Assembly (NCBI GenBank): GCA_900318175.1 | Contig: ONJQ01000005.1 | Coordinates: 44,338 to 108,337 of the forward strand | Length of the DNA: 64,000 nt | Direction of reading: 5' to 3' | DNA from: an uncultured Bacteroidales bacterium | Lineage (GTDB): Bacteria > Bacteroidota > Bacteroidia > Bacteroidales > P3 | In this document: in pieces, positions 16,879 through 24,872 of the stretch | Position numbering within the stretch: the stretch's first letter is position 1 | How the letters are laid out: each line of letters opens with the position of its first letter | The notes under the pieces: model-generated | Told to the model about the DNA's origin: nothing | The model's database searches: none | What the model saw: the letters and a program-made list of their open reading frames with translations, nothing else | Made by a program: the position numbers and the translations under genes

Positions 16879-17334
16879 ATGAGTACATTAAGTTACAAAA
16901 CAATCTCCGCCAACAAAAACACCGTCCAGAAGGAATGGGTGCTCGTTGATGCCGAGAATCAGACCGTAGGCCGTCTGGCTACCCGCGTAGCCAACATCCT
17001 GCGCGGCAAGACCAAACCTTGCTACACCCCGCATGTCGACTGCGGAGACAATGTCATCATCATCAATGCCGAGAAGATTGTCTTCACCGGCAAGAAAATG
17101 ACCGACAAAATCTACCAACGCTACACTGGATATCCCGGTGGCCAGCGCGAGACCACCCCTGCAAAGGTCCTCGCCACCCATCCGGAGCGCGTTCTCGAAC
17201 ACGCTATCCGTGGCATGCTTCCTAAAAACCGTCTTGGCGACGCCCTGTACCGCAACCTGCATATCTATGCCGGTCCCGAGCATCCCCATCAGGGTCAGAA
17301 TCCCAAAGCAATCAATATTAACGACGTTAGATAA
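16879..17334 (+). CDS. rplM: 50S ribosomal protein L13
   Basis: 151 residues, full length for bacterial L13. Conserved WVLVDAENQTVGRLAT near the N-terminus, KPCYTPHVDCGDNVIIIN near residue 50, TGYPGGQRETTP near 90 and HAIRGMLPKNRLG near 114. It begins the L13-S9-S2-EF-Ts cluster and is preceded by a structured leader. rpsI follows after 8 bases. Confidence 0.97.
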   Translation: MSTLSYKTISANKNTVQKEWVLVDAENQTVGRLATRVANILRGKTKPCYTPHVDCGDNVIIINAEKIVFTGKKMTDKIYQRYTGYPGGQRETTPAKVLATHPERVLEHAIRGMLPKNRLGDALYRNLHIYAGPEHPHQGQNPKAININDVR

Positions 17335-17342
17335 ATAAAGAT

Positions 17343-17729
17343 ATGGAAGTAATCAACACCATTGGTAGAAGAAAATGTTCCGTTGCCCGCATCTATATGA
17401 CCCCTGGCACCGGCAAGATTGTTGTCAACTCAAGAGACTATAAAGAGTATTTCCCCACTGGTCCGCTGCAGTTCATCGTCAACCAGCCTTTGCAGGTTGC
17501 CGGTGCTGAAGGCAAATGGGACATCAAAGCCAACCTCGACGGCGGTGGAATCACCGGTCAGGCTCAGGCTCTTCGCATGGCCATTGCCCGCGCACTCTGC
17601 GAGAACAACATCGAGGATCGTCCCGCTCTCAAGAAGGAAGGCTTCCTGATGCGCGACCCCCGTATGGTTGAGCGTAAAAAGCCCGGCCAGCCCAAAGCCC
17701 GTAAGCGCTTCCAGTTCAGCAAACGTTAA
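17343..17729 (+). CDS. rpsI: 30S ribosomal protein S9
   Basis: 128 residues. Conserved GRRKCSVARIYMTPGTGKI at the N-terminus, GGGITGQAQALRMAIARAL near residue 66 and the C-terminal tail ARKRFQFSKR whose final Lys-Arg reaches the ribosomal P site. Co-transcribed with rplM. Confidence 0.97.
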   Translation: MEVINTIGRRKCSVARIYMTPGTGKIVVNSRDYKEYFPTGPLQFIVNQPLQVAGAEGKWDIKANLDGGGITGQAQALRMAIARALCENNIEDRPALKKEGFLMRDPRMVERKKPGQPKARKRFQFSKR

Positions 17730-17786
17730 CCGTTGGAAAGCTGTAGCACTTAACAGAACAACAAAATTAAAGTTTAGAATCCAAAT

Positions 17787-17836
17787 CGGAGAGACGCTCC
17801 GCCTGGTTGCCAGTTCGGCAGCATAGGACCGCCGAA
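17787..17836 (+). ncRNA. Possible rpsB leader hairpins
   Basis: In the 172-base gap between rpsI and rpsB three successive hairpins can be drawn: CGGAG/CTCCG (17787-17791, 17797-17801), CTGG/CCAG (17803-17806, 17809-17812) and TTCGGC/GCCGAA (17814-17819, 17831-17836). No T run follows, so this is not a terminator. An S2-responsive leader is known in E. coli; a similar role here is inferred. Confidence 0.4.
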
Positions 17837-17901
17837 AAACCAAGCCCAAAGGACTACTCTACGATTGGTTCAAATTAGGAAAGTAAACAATATAAAAAGA
17901 A

Positions 17902-18723
17902 ATGACTGAATTAAAATTCGAAGAACTCCTTGAGGCCGGTTGTCACTTTGGACACCTCAAGAGAAAATGGAATCCCAAAATGGCTCCCTACATTTTCAAG
18001 GAGCACAACGGTATCCACGTTATTGACCTGCAGAAGACCATCGCCAAGGCTGACGAGGCTGCTGCTGCACTGAAACAGATTGCCAAGAGCGGCAAGAAAG
18101 TTCTGTTCGTGGCCACCAAAAAACAGGCTAAAGATATCGTAGGCGAGATGGCCAAGAGCGTTGACATGCCCTTCGTCACCGAGCGTTGGCCCGGCGGTAT
18201 GCTCACCAACTTCGCCACCATCCGCAAGGCTGTGAAGAAGATGAACAATCTCGACCAGCTGATGCACGACAAGGATTTCAACAATATCAGCAAACGCGAG
18301 CGCCTTCAGGTGCAGCGCGAACGTGCCAAGCTCGACAAGAACTTGGGTAGCATCGCCGACCTTACCCGTCTGCCCAGCGCCCTGTTCGTCATCGACATCA
18401 ACAAAGAGCACATTGCCGTCGCCGAGGCTCGCCGTCTGAACATCCCCACCTTTGCTCTGGTCGACACCAACTGCAACCCCGACCTTATCGACTTCCCGAT
18501 CCCCGCTAACGATGATGCTTCCAAGTCGATTGCCGCCATCCTGAAACACATGACGGAGGCTATCCAGGAAGGTCTTAACGAGCGCATGCTCGACAAAGAC
18601 GCCCAAAATGAGGAGAAGGACGAAGTTCAGGCCGAGGAGACTCCCGTTGAGAGAAAGACCCGTCCCCGCAGACCTCGTACCGACGCCCCCAAGGCAAAGG
18701 AAGAAGAGCCCAAGGCTGAATAA
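17902..18723 (+). CDS. rpsB: 30S ribosomal protein S2
   Basis: 273 residues. Conserved LLEAGCHFGHLKRKWNPKM near the N-terminus, VLFVATKKQAKDIV near residue 66, ERWPGGMLTNFATI near 95 and ALFVIDINKEHIAVAEA near 160. A charged C-terminal tail of about 45 residues (VERKTRPRRPRTDAPKAKEE) extends past the usual end and is typical of Bacteroidetes S2. tsf follows after 51 bases, as in most bacteria. Confidence 0.97.
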   Translation: MTELKFEELLEAGCHFGHLKRKWNPKMAPYIFKEHNGIHVIDLQKTIAKADEAAAALKQIAKSGKKVLFVATKKQAKDIVGEMAKSVDMPFVTERWPGGMLTNFATIRKAVKKMNNLDQLMHDKDFNNISKRERLQVQRERAKLDKNLGSIADLTRLPSALFVIDINKEHIAVAEARRLNIPTFALVDTNCNPDLIDFPIPANDDASKSIAAILKHMTEAIQEGLNERMLDKDAQNEEKDEVQAEETPVERKTRPRRPRTDAPKAKEEEPKAE

Positions 18724-18774
18724 AGAATTGGCTCTGCAAAACAATAATCATTAACAAGAAAGAATCTCATTACT

Positions 18775-19764
18775 ATGGCAAATATCACCGCAAAACAGGT
18801 AAACGAACTGCGCCAATTGACCGGTGTCGGCATGATGGACTGCAAGAAAGCCCTCGTCGAATGCGACGGCGACTTCGAGAAAGCTATCGACTTCCTCCGT
18901 CAGAAAGGCCAGAAGATGGCTGCCAAGCGTGCTGACCGCGACGCCAACGAAGGCTGCGTACTGGCTAAGAGCAATGGCAACTATGGTGCCGTCATCATGC
19001 TGAGCTGCGAAACCGACTTCGTGGCTACCAATGCTGACTTCGTGGCTTTCACCACCAGCATCCTCGACAACGCCATGGCCAAGCGCCTCACCACCAAGGA
19101 GCAGGTGCTCGACATGGATCTTGAAGGCCGCAAGGTGAGCGACTGCATCACCGACCAGATTGCCAAGATTGGTGAGAAGATTGAGCTTGCTCACTTCGAG
19201 ACCATCGAGGCCGCCAAGGTCTATGCTTACATCCACCCCGGCAACCGCATGGCTTCCATCGTTGGAATGTCCAAGGAAGGTTACGATGAGGTTGGCCACA
19301 ACATTGCCATGCAGGTTGTCGCCATGCGTCCTCTGGCACTCGATGCTGACAGCATCTCCCAAGAGATCAAGGACAAGGAACTGGCCGTCGCCGCTGAGAA
19401 GACCCGCGAGGAACTCATTGGCAAGGCTGTTGACGCTGCCCTGAAAAAGGCTGGCATCAACCCCGCCCACGTGGACAGCGAAGAGCACATGGCTTCCAAC
19501 TGCGCCAAAGGCTGGATTACCGAGGAACAGGTAGAACAGGCCAAGAAAATCAAAGAGGAAGAGAGAGCCAAGAAGGCTGCCGCCCTCAATGAGAACCAGA
19601 TTCAGCAGATTGCTCAGGGCCGCCTGAACAAGTTCTTCAAAGAGAACACCCTGGTTGAGCAGGAGTACATCATGGAAAGCAAGATGACCGTCCGCCAGTT
19701 CATCGAAAGCACCGACAAGGAGCTTACCTGCACTGGTTTCAAGCGTCTCGAACTGGGTGCTTAA
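18775..19764 (+). CDS. tsf: Translation elongation factor Ts
   Basis: 329 residues. EF-Ts exchanges GDP for GTP on EF-Tu. The N-terminal UBA-like domain has LRQLTGVGMMDCKKALVE, and the core contains MLSCETDFVATNADFV near residue 76 (the TDF motif that inserts into EF-Tu) and VAMRPLALD near 183. Last gene of the ribosomal cluster, closed by the terminator at 19783. Confidence 0.97.
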   Translation: MANITAKQVNELRQLTGVGMMDCKKALVECDGDFEKAIDFLRQKGQKMAAKRADRDANEGCVLAKSNGNYGAVIMLSCETDFVATNADFVAFTTSILDNAMAKRLTTKEQVLDMDLEGRKVSDCITDQIAKIGEKIELAHFETIEAAKVYAYIHPGNRMASIVGMSKEGYDEVGHNIAMQVVAMRPLALDADSISQEIKDKELAVAAEKTREELIGKAVDAALKKAGINPAHVDSEEHMASNCAKGWITEEQVEQAKKIKEEERAKKAAALNENQIQQIAQGRLNKFFKENTLVEQEYIMESKMTVRQFIESTDKELTCTGFKRLELGA

Positions 19765-19782
19765 TCACCCGTCTCAAACAAT

Positions 19783-19820
19783 AAGAAACGGGCTCTCTGT
19801 TTTGAGAGTCCGTTTCTTTT
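19783..19820 (+). terminator. Terminator of the ribosomal cluster
   Basis: AAGAAACGGGCTCTC pairs with GAGAGTCCGTTTCTT (one mismatch), loop TGTTTT, followed by TTT. Confidence 0.88.
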
Positions 19821-19831
19821 ACATTTTCTAA

Positions 19832-20134
19832 CTATCTTTTCCTCGCCTTTATCTCCAAGGAGATAGAGCTTGATGAGGAATACATCTTCAAATATGCTTC
19901 ATTTCCGGATACACTATAAATATCATACCGGTAATATTCCTTTCCATTCACATAGGTTACTATAGTACTTTCGTCGATTGTATATGTTCCATTACCTGTT
20001 CCAAAATAGCCAGTACCATAGTATGTCCCGTCTTCATGAAATGTAATGCTGAATTGATAGTCACGGTAGTAATAACTTGTAATATCAATCCAGCCACTAT
20101 TAGTCTTAACAGCAATACCATCCCAAGTTCCCAA
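19832..20134 (-). pseudogene. C-terminal fragment of a lipocalin-like lipoprotein
   Basis: About 100 residues can be read from a TTG (complement of 20132-20134) with a stop codon immediately before it, so no signal peptide is possible. The pattern GTWDG ... YQFSITFHEDGTYYGTGYF ... GTYTIDESTIVTY ... YYRYDIYSVSGNEAYLKM resembles the C-terminal strands of small Bacteroidetes lipocalin-like lipoproteins. I read it as a truncated relic; a short real gene starting at TTG is less likely. It sits next to the inverted-repeat element at 20188-20333, which may mark the break. Confidence 0.45.
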
Positions 20135-20187
20135 CTATTAATATACTCAATTAGTGCTGTAAATATATGCACATAAAAATAGCGTGG

Positions 20188-20333
20188 CACTTTTCAGTCT
20201 TCATTGGTTATTCTGAGGTCTTGGACTACCTTCTTTCCCCAATTACAACATACAAGCCCACGCCTGAGGCGGGAGCGTAGCTGCATTCTCTGGGGAAAGA
20301 CAACTGAAAAGTGTCCAAGTTTTCAGAATAACC
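20188..20333. repeat. Nested and crossing inverted repeats (possible MITE or folded RNA)
   Basis: GGTTATTCTGA (20206-20216) and CTTGGAC (20220-20226) pair with TCAGAATAACC (20323-20333) and GTCCAAG (20313-20319). Inside, TCTTTCCCC (20232-20240) pairs with GGGGAAAGA (20292-20300). CACTTTTCAGT (20188-20198) pairs with ACTGAAAAGTG (20303-20313), which crosses the first helix. The rest of the gap 20135-20439 shows nothing else. Confidence 0.6.
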
Positions 20334-20439
20334 AGATAAGCTTCTTCGCTATTTCCTAATCTATGATGTGCATATCAGTCTATGCGCTATGCTTTATTGG
20401 AAGTCGTTTTTGTTAATAATTTTGTTTATCAATTCTCGC

Positions 20440-20784
20440 CTACATCGTCGAGAGGATCTTTTCTATTTGTTCTTTCAACTGAGGAAGGTTCTCCCGTGCA
20501 GTCTGCCAAGCGGTTCGGGCATCAATGCTATAATAGTCATGCACCAACACGTGGCGCATACTTATCACATCCTTCCACTGCACTTCGGGATGCTGCGCTT
20601 GCAAGTCCTTTGTAAGGTTGTTGGCAGCCTCTCCTATTATCTCAATATTCTTCACCACAGCATAAAAGAGTATCTTATCTCGGCATAGGTCATCCAAAGT
20701 CTTGCCCTCAAGAAAACTCTGGACATTGCCAATAGCCGTTAGGATATGTTCCAACCTACCCGAATCTCTAATAACTTCTCTCAT
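20440..20784 (-). CDS. hepT: HepT-like ribonuclease toxin (DUF86)
   Basis: 114 residues. The RX4HXY catalytic motif is present as RHVLVHDYY near residue 75. HepT-family HEPN proteins are RNases neutralised when the MntA partner AMPylates the motif Tyr. The N-terminal helix has LEHILTAIGNVQSFLEG and EIIGEAANNL near 50, both typical of DUF86. Its start overlaps the end of the upstream nucleotidyltransferase gene by 17 bases, as in MntA/HepT pairs. The pair seems complete and probably functional. Confidence 0.9.
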   Translation of the reverse strand: MREVIRDSGRLEHILTAIGNVQSFLEGKTLDDLCRDKILFYAVVKNIEIIGEAANNLTKDLQAQHPEVQWKDVISMRHVLVHDYYSIDARTAWQTARENLPQLKEQIEKILSTM

Positions 20785-21067
20785 AGATCAGTTTTTTGTC
20801 ATGATTGGCAGTTTTTGCGGCAAAGGGCAGCAACGTGCCATCCTCAACTAAGTCCACCTGTCTACCAATGCGGTCGGAAAGTTCATTCATTATATGACAA
20901 TACTGCATCAACCCTACATTTGCATTTTCATGGTCAAACATGACCAATATATCCACATCGCTCTCAGGGGTCTCTTCGCCACGGGCATAGGAACCGAAAA
21001 GCCAAGCTTTCAGCACTGGCTGTGTCGCGAAATAGTCGCGGATAATATCAATCATCGCTTCACTCAT
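20768..21067 (-). CDS. mntA: MntA-like minimal nucleotidyltransferase antitoxin
   Basis: 99 residues. The exact GSX10DXD motif is GSYARGEETPESDVD near residue 25, and a third Asp occurs in RQVDLVEDG. Minimal nucleotidyltransferases of this kind AMPylate and silence HepT. It is the first gene of the two-gene minus-strand unit; the 17-base overlap implies coupled translation. Confidence 0.9.
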   Translation of the reverse strand: MSEAMIDIIRDYFATQPVLKAWLFGSYARGEETPESDVDILVMFDHENANVGLMQYCHIMNELSDRIGRQVDLVEDGTLLPFAAKTANHDKKLIYERSY

Positions 21068-21126
21068 ATTCGTCTACATACAATAACGGGGAAACTGCCA
21101 TTTTATTATACAAAGCTATCGTCACC

Positions 21127-21891
21127 CTATTCCGCGTGGACTTCCGAGCCACCACTGGTGCTGCAGTTCACCCGTGGGTTGCAACCAGGGATTGCCTTGT
21201 AGTAAAGGTCGCTCGCACCCGAAAGATCCCCCTTAATGCTTTCGCAGCAAGAGATCATGACGGTACTGGAACCGCTCACCTCTACCTTCGCCGCGCGGCA
21301 CTCCAACCCGTAGGCATTCACCTCGCTGGAGCCGGAAATATCCATATCTATCAGTCCATTGCAGCTCCCGGAGCCCTTGACCGTGGAGGAGCCGCTGAGG
21401 TCCATCTCAATCTCGTCGGCATTGATTTCGCCACTGAGGTCGGATGACCCTGACAGGTCAATGCTCACTTCCCGTCCCTGGATATTGCCGTAGAAATCGG
21501 AAGCTCCGGACAAATCCACCTCCACCTTGTCGCCCCGCAGATTGCCATGGAAGGTAGAGGCGCCTGAAAGCTCCACATCGCACAACTCGCTATTGACCGG
21601 CAGCAGCACCCGCGCCGCACCGTGGTACCAGTTAAACAGGCTCGACTTGAAGCCAACCCTCAGCGTGCCTTTCTCCACCTTTAGAATCAAGTTCCTGTGC
21701 TCTCCACCCTTCACCGAGACCATTGCCTCGCTCACCGTGTCGCACATCACTACCTCAAAGGCATCGCTCACATCCAAAGCGGTGTATCTCTCCGCAATAG
21801 GGTAACCGACAGTGATGCTGTCACTGAAATCTCTTTCACAAGCCACGCACAACAGGCACAGCATCGGGACAATCGAAACCAATCTATTCAT
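21127..21891 (-). CDS. Head GIN domain (DUF2807) lipoprotein
   Basis: 254 residues with a lipoprotein signal (LVSIVPMLCLLCVACE). From about residue 40 it shows a right-handed beta-solenoid pattern, with repeated DLSGASDFYGNIQG, DLSGSSDLSGEINA, DLSGSSTVKGSG and DISGSSEVNAYG units, diagnostic of the DUF2807 putative adhesin head GIN family. Function in Bacteroidetes is unknown. Single gene with a minus-strand promoter at 21921-21928, divergent from rnhA. Confidence 0.9.
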   Translation of the reverse strand: MNRLVSIVPMLCLLCVACERDFSDSITVGYPIAERYTALDVSDAFEVVMCDTVSEAMVSVKGGEHRNLILKVEKGTLRVGFKSSLFNWYHGAARVLLPVNSELCDVELSGASTFHGNLRGDKVEVDLSGASDFYGNIQGREVSIDLSGSSDLSGEINADEIEMDLSGSSTVKGSGSCNGLIDMDISGSSEVNAYGLECRAAKVEVSGSSTVMISCCESIKGDLSGASDLYYKAIPGCNPRVNCSTSGGSEVHAE

Positions 21892-21920
21892 AACTATCGT
21901 TTTTAAGTCATTTTATTTTG

Positions 21921-21928
21921 CAAAGATA
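21921..21928 (-). promoter_or_regulatory. -7 box for the GIN lipoprotein
   Basis: CAAAGATA on the plus strand, TATCTTTG on the minus strand, 30 bases before the start codon. Confidence 0.65.
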
Positions 21929-21960
21929 CAAATAAAAAACCAAATATGAGAAAAACTTCG

Positions 21961-21968
21961 TACCTTTG
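21961..21968 (+). promoter_or_regulatory. -7 box for rnhA-pnuC-prmC
   Basis: TACCTTTG followed by CA, 12 bases before the rnhA ATG, so the leader is nearly absent. Confidence 0.65.
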
Positions 21969-21979
21969 CACTCCCAAAT

Positions 21980-22639
21980 ATGGCGAAGAAACAAAAATAC
22001 TATGTTGTGTGGCAAGGCAATGCGCCCGGCATCTACGACTCCTGGGCCGACTGCCAGAAGCAAGTGACCGGCGTTGCCGGAGCTCAATACAAGTCCTTCG
22101 ACAGCCTCTCAGCAGCCCAATCGGCCTTCAACCGCCCCTACGCCGAAGTGAAAGGCACCCGCACCACCAAGGAGTCCATGGTCGGCATCGACGAAATGGG
22201 CATGACCGTGGTGCGCCAAGGCGACGTCCCCGGTCCCGTGCTCGACAGTCTGGCCGTCGACGCCGCCTGCAGCGGCAACCCCGGCGTGATGGAGTACCAG
22301 GGGGTCTACGTGGCCAACCGCCAGCAAGTGTTCCACTTCAAAACAGCGTTGGGCACCAACAACATCGGCGAGTTCCTTGCCATAGTCCACGGCCTTGCCT
22401 ACCTCAAAAAACACGGTCTCAACCAAATCATCTATTCCGACTCGGTCAATGCCATCAACTGGGTGCGCCGCAAAGAATGCCGTACCAAACTGCCCCTCAC
22501 CCCGCAGACCGCCGACCTCTGGAACATCATCCGCCGCGCCGAGGCCTGGCTGAACGCCAACACCTACACCACCGAAATACGCAAGTGGGACACCGACCAC
22601 TGGGGCGAAATCCCTGCCGACTTTAACCGCAAAAAATAA
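21980..22639 (+). CDS. rnhA: Ribonuclease H (type 1) with N-terminal RNA/DNA-hybrid-binding domain
   Basis: 219 residues. Residues 1-50 (KKQKYYVVWQGNAPGIYDSW) are the small hybrid-binding/viroplasmin domain found in eukaryote-like RNase HI. The catalytic core begins with the first Asp in DAACSGNPG near residue 94; the Glu is in NNIGEF, the second Asp in IYSDSVNAINW and the last in the C-terminal KWDTDHWGEIPADF. It removes RNA from RNA-DNA hybrids. First gene of a compact operon; pnuC follows after 5 bases. Confidence 0.92.
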   Translation: MAKKQKYYVVWQGNAPGIYDSWADCQKQVTGVAGAQYKSFDSLSAAQSAFNRPYAEVKGTRTTKESMVGIDEMGMTVVRQGDVPGPVLDSLAVDAACSGNPGVMEYQGVYVANRQQVFHFKTALGTNNIGEFLAIVHGLAYLKKHGLNQIIYSDSVNAINWVRRKECRTKLPLTPQTADLWNIIRRAEAWLNANTYTTEIRKWDTDHWGEIPADFNRKK

Positions 22640-22644
22640 CCACA

Positions 22645-23238
22645 ATGGACGCAATACTTACCATCCTTATCACCATTGCCCAAATCGCCACCGTCTACCT
22701 TGCCGCCCGCGGCAACCGTTGGACGTGGATTTTCAGCATCGTCACCGGCCTCATCCTGTGCTACAATTTCTTCACCGACCATCACTTCATGAGTTTCGCC
22801 TTCCAGGTCTACAGCCTGCTGGCCTCCATCGGCGGTGTTTTCATCTGGAAGAAAAAGGCCGAGGACAACCGTCGCACCATCTGTTGGGGCAACCCCCTGT
22901 GGCCGCTGCTGGCCGTTGTGGCCATTGCCGCCGCCACCTACATCTTCGATGCCCGTGTGCTCCACTCCAACCTCCCCATCCTCGACTGCACCATCTTCGC
23001 CCTCCAGGCCGTGGCCACCTACCTCATGGTGCGCAAGGACATCAACGCTTGGATTTGCTACCTCATCTGCGACGCCATCTATATCCCCCTCGGCATCATG
23101 GGCGGCAGCTATAAATGGCTCTTCATCAGCGCCTGTTTCCTCATCACCGCCACCTACGGCTTCATCACCTTTGTCAAAGCTTGGCGCCACATCCGCGCCA
23201 ATGCCGACGGCACCGACCCCTCCGCCAACGAGCAATGA
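22645..23238 (+). CDS. pnuC: PnuC-like nicotinamide riboside transporter
   Basis: 197 residues, seven hydrophobic segments, about the family length. Family features: WTWIFSIVTGLILCYNFFTDH near residue 25, FQVYSLLASIGGVFIWKKK near 54, and the duplicated block LDCTIFALQAVATYLMVRKD near 114 with INAWICYLICDAIYIPLG. PnuC proteins import nicotinamide riboside (or thiamine in related members) by facilitated diffusion. Without a neighbouring NMN kinase or TPP riboswitch the substrate remains open. The stop overlaps prmC by 4 bases (ATGA). Confidence 0.8.
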   Translation: MDAILTILITIAQIATVYLAARGNRWTWIFSIVTGLILCYNFFTDHHFMSFAFQVYSLLASIGGVFIWKKKAEDNRRTICWGNPLWPLLAVVAIAAATYIFDARVLHSNLPILDCTIFALQAVATYLMVRKDINAWICYLICDAIYIPLGIMGGSYKWLFISACFLITATYGFITFVKAWRHIRANADGTDPSANEQ

Positions 23239-24146
23239 ACACCACCAACATGCACATCCCCTCCAACCGCGTGCGCGACATCGAGAGGTATTTCCGCACC
23301 GAGCTGGGCTCACTCTACCCCGAAGGGGAGCTGCGCATGTTTGCCACCATGCTCTTCGAGGCCTTTCTGGGTTGGGACAAGACCCACCTGCTGCTGCACC
23401 GCGACGACACCATCAACCAGTCCGACCTGCTCCGGTTCCACTGGGCCGTAGAGGACCTGAAGCGTTTCCGCCCCATCCAGCACATCATCGGCTACGCCGA
23501 CTTCTGCTCCTGCCGCCTCCATGTTGGTCCCGACGTGCTCATCCCGCGCCCCGAGACCGAGGAGATTGTCACCCGCCTCATCGCCCATTTCTCCGCCCTG
23601 CCTCCGCGTCCCGCTGCGGCTCCCCTCCGCCTCCTCGACCTCTGTACCGGCAGCGGCTGCATTGCCATTGCCCTCAAGAAGCATCTGCCACAAGCCCAAG
23701 TCACGGCTGTGGACCTTTCGGAACCGGCCCTGCGCATAGCCCGCCAAAATGCCAAGGACAACCACGTTGAACTCTCGTTCATCCAGATGGAAGTTCTGGA
23801 CGACACCCAGGTGGCCACACTGCCCAACCACTACGACCTCATTGTCAGCAATCCGCCCTACGTCATGGAGCGCGAACGGGCCGACATGCAACGCAACGTG
23901 CTGGACTACGACCCCGCGATGGCCCTCTTTGTGCCGGACGACGACCCCTTGCGCTTCTATCGCGCCATAGGGCGCTGCGCCGCCGCACACCTCACGCCCC
24001 GCGGCATGCTGGCAGTTGAAATCAACCAAGCCCTCCCCGACCAAACCGCCCAACTGCTCCAATCCTTCGGCTTCATCACCGCCACCCACCCCGATTTCCG
24101 CGGCAACCCCCGCTGCATCACGGCCTCCCTACCCCCTACCCCATAG
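23235..24146 (+). CDS. prmC: Peptide chain release factor N5-glutamine methyltransferase
   Basis: 303 residues from the ATG at 23235, which overlaps the pnuC stop. PrmC methylates the Gln of the GGQ motif in RF1/RF2. SAM motif I is LLDLCTGSGCIAIALKK near residue 133 and the catalytic motif is IVSNPPYVMERE near 200. An N-terminal helical domain (residues 1-90) binds the release factor. Last gene of the rnhA operon, convergent with dtd. Confidence 0.94.
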   Translation: MNTTNMHIPSNRVRDIERYFRTELGSLYPEGELRMFATMLFEAFLGWDKTHLLLHRDDTINQSDLLRFHWAVEDLKRFRPIQHIIGYADFCSCRLHVGPDVLIPRPETEEIVTRLIAHFSALPPRPAAAPLRLLDLCTGSGCIAIALKKHLPQAQVTAVDLSEPALRIARQNAKDNHVELSFIQMEVLDDTQVATLPNHYDLIVSNPPYVMERERADMQRNVLDYDPAMALFVPDDDPLRFYRAIGRCAAAHLTPRGMLAVEINQALPDQTAQLLQSFGFITATHPDFRGNPRCITASLPPTP

Positions 24147-24229
24147 GCTGCTCAGGCCTGCATTCACCGTCGGTTCGCTCCTTATTGTACACTTAGCCAA
24201 CACATAATACCCATTTGTTCCTCCAAAGC

Positions 24230-24262
24230 TTAGATAAATGAGGAACAAATGTTAGATAAATG
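24230..24262 (+). repeat. Triple 11-mer intergenic repeat, copy 2
   Basis: TTAGATAAATG (24230), AGGAACAAATG (24241), TTAGATAAATG (24252), contiguous, in the spacer between the convergent prmC and dtd genes. Confidence 0.7.
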
Positions 24263-24410
24263 ACCTATAACGAGCGACGGAACAGCGAACCCGGACACAC
24301 TGTCGGGGGAGGTGAAAAAGGGTGTAGGGAATTGTTGCCGCCGCCACAGCGGACCGCAGCACACAATCCACCATTTCAGCATGCACAACCGCCCTTGGCC
24401 CAGCGTGGAG

Positions 24411-24866
24411 CTATTGGCGGTTCTTGCTGTCGATAAGGATGGTGACGGGGCCGTCGTTGACAAGCTCCACCTGCATGTTGGCCCCAAACTCGCCCGTCAG
24501 CACCTCCTTGCCGAAGAGGGCGGAGAGTTGGCGGACAAACTTCTCGTACATGGGGATGGCCACCTCGGGACGGGCGGCATTGATATAGCTGGGGCGGTTG
24601 CCTTTCTTGGTGCGCGCCATCAGCGTGAACTGGCTGACGAGCAGGATGCCGCTCTCAGGCACATCGGTGATGGGGAGATTCATCACCCCCTCGGCATCGT
24701 CAAAGATGCGCAGAGCCACAATCTTGCGGCAAAGCCAGTCGATGTCCTCGTCGGTGTCCGCCTCTTCAATGCCCAGCAGGATCATCATCCCCTGCCCTAT
24801 TTGGGATTTCAGCACACCCCCGATGGTCACGGAGGCGCGACGGCAACGTTGTATTACAATTCGCAT
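24411..24866 (-). CDS. dtd: D-aminoacyl-tRNA deacylase
   Basis: 151 residues. DTD removes D-amino acids (and glycine mischarged on tRNA-Ala). Conserved start MRIVIQRCRRASVTI, the SQFTLMA motif near residue 78 and the cross-subunit Gly-cisPro motif in NDGPVTILIDS near 137 are all present. It is 6 bases downstream of the helicase gene and probably the last gene of the yigZ-helicase-dtd operon. Confidence 0.95.
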   Translation of the reverse strand: MRIVIQRCRRASVTIGGVLKSQIGQGMMILLGIEEADTDEDIDWLCRKIVALRIFDDAEGVMNLPITDVPESGILLVSQFTLMARTKKGNRPSYINAARPEVAIPMYEKFVRQLSALFGKEVLTGEFGANMQVELVNDGPVTILIDSKNRQ

Positions 24867-24872
24867 GGTTGT

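Noticed and set aside
19960-20190. 76-codon minus-strand frame overlapping the lipocalin-like fragment
   Set aside because: Out of frame with the recognisable lipocalin-like strands and without features of its own.
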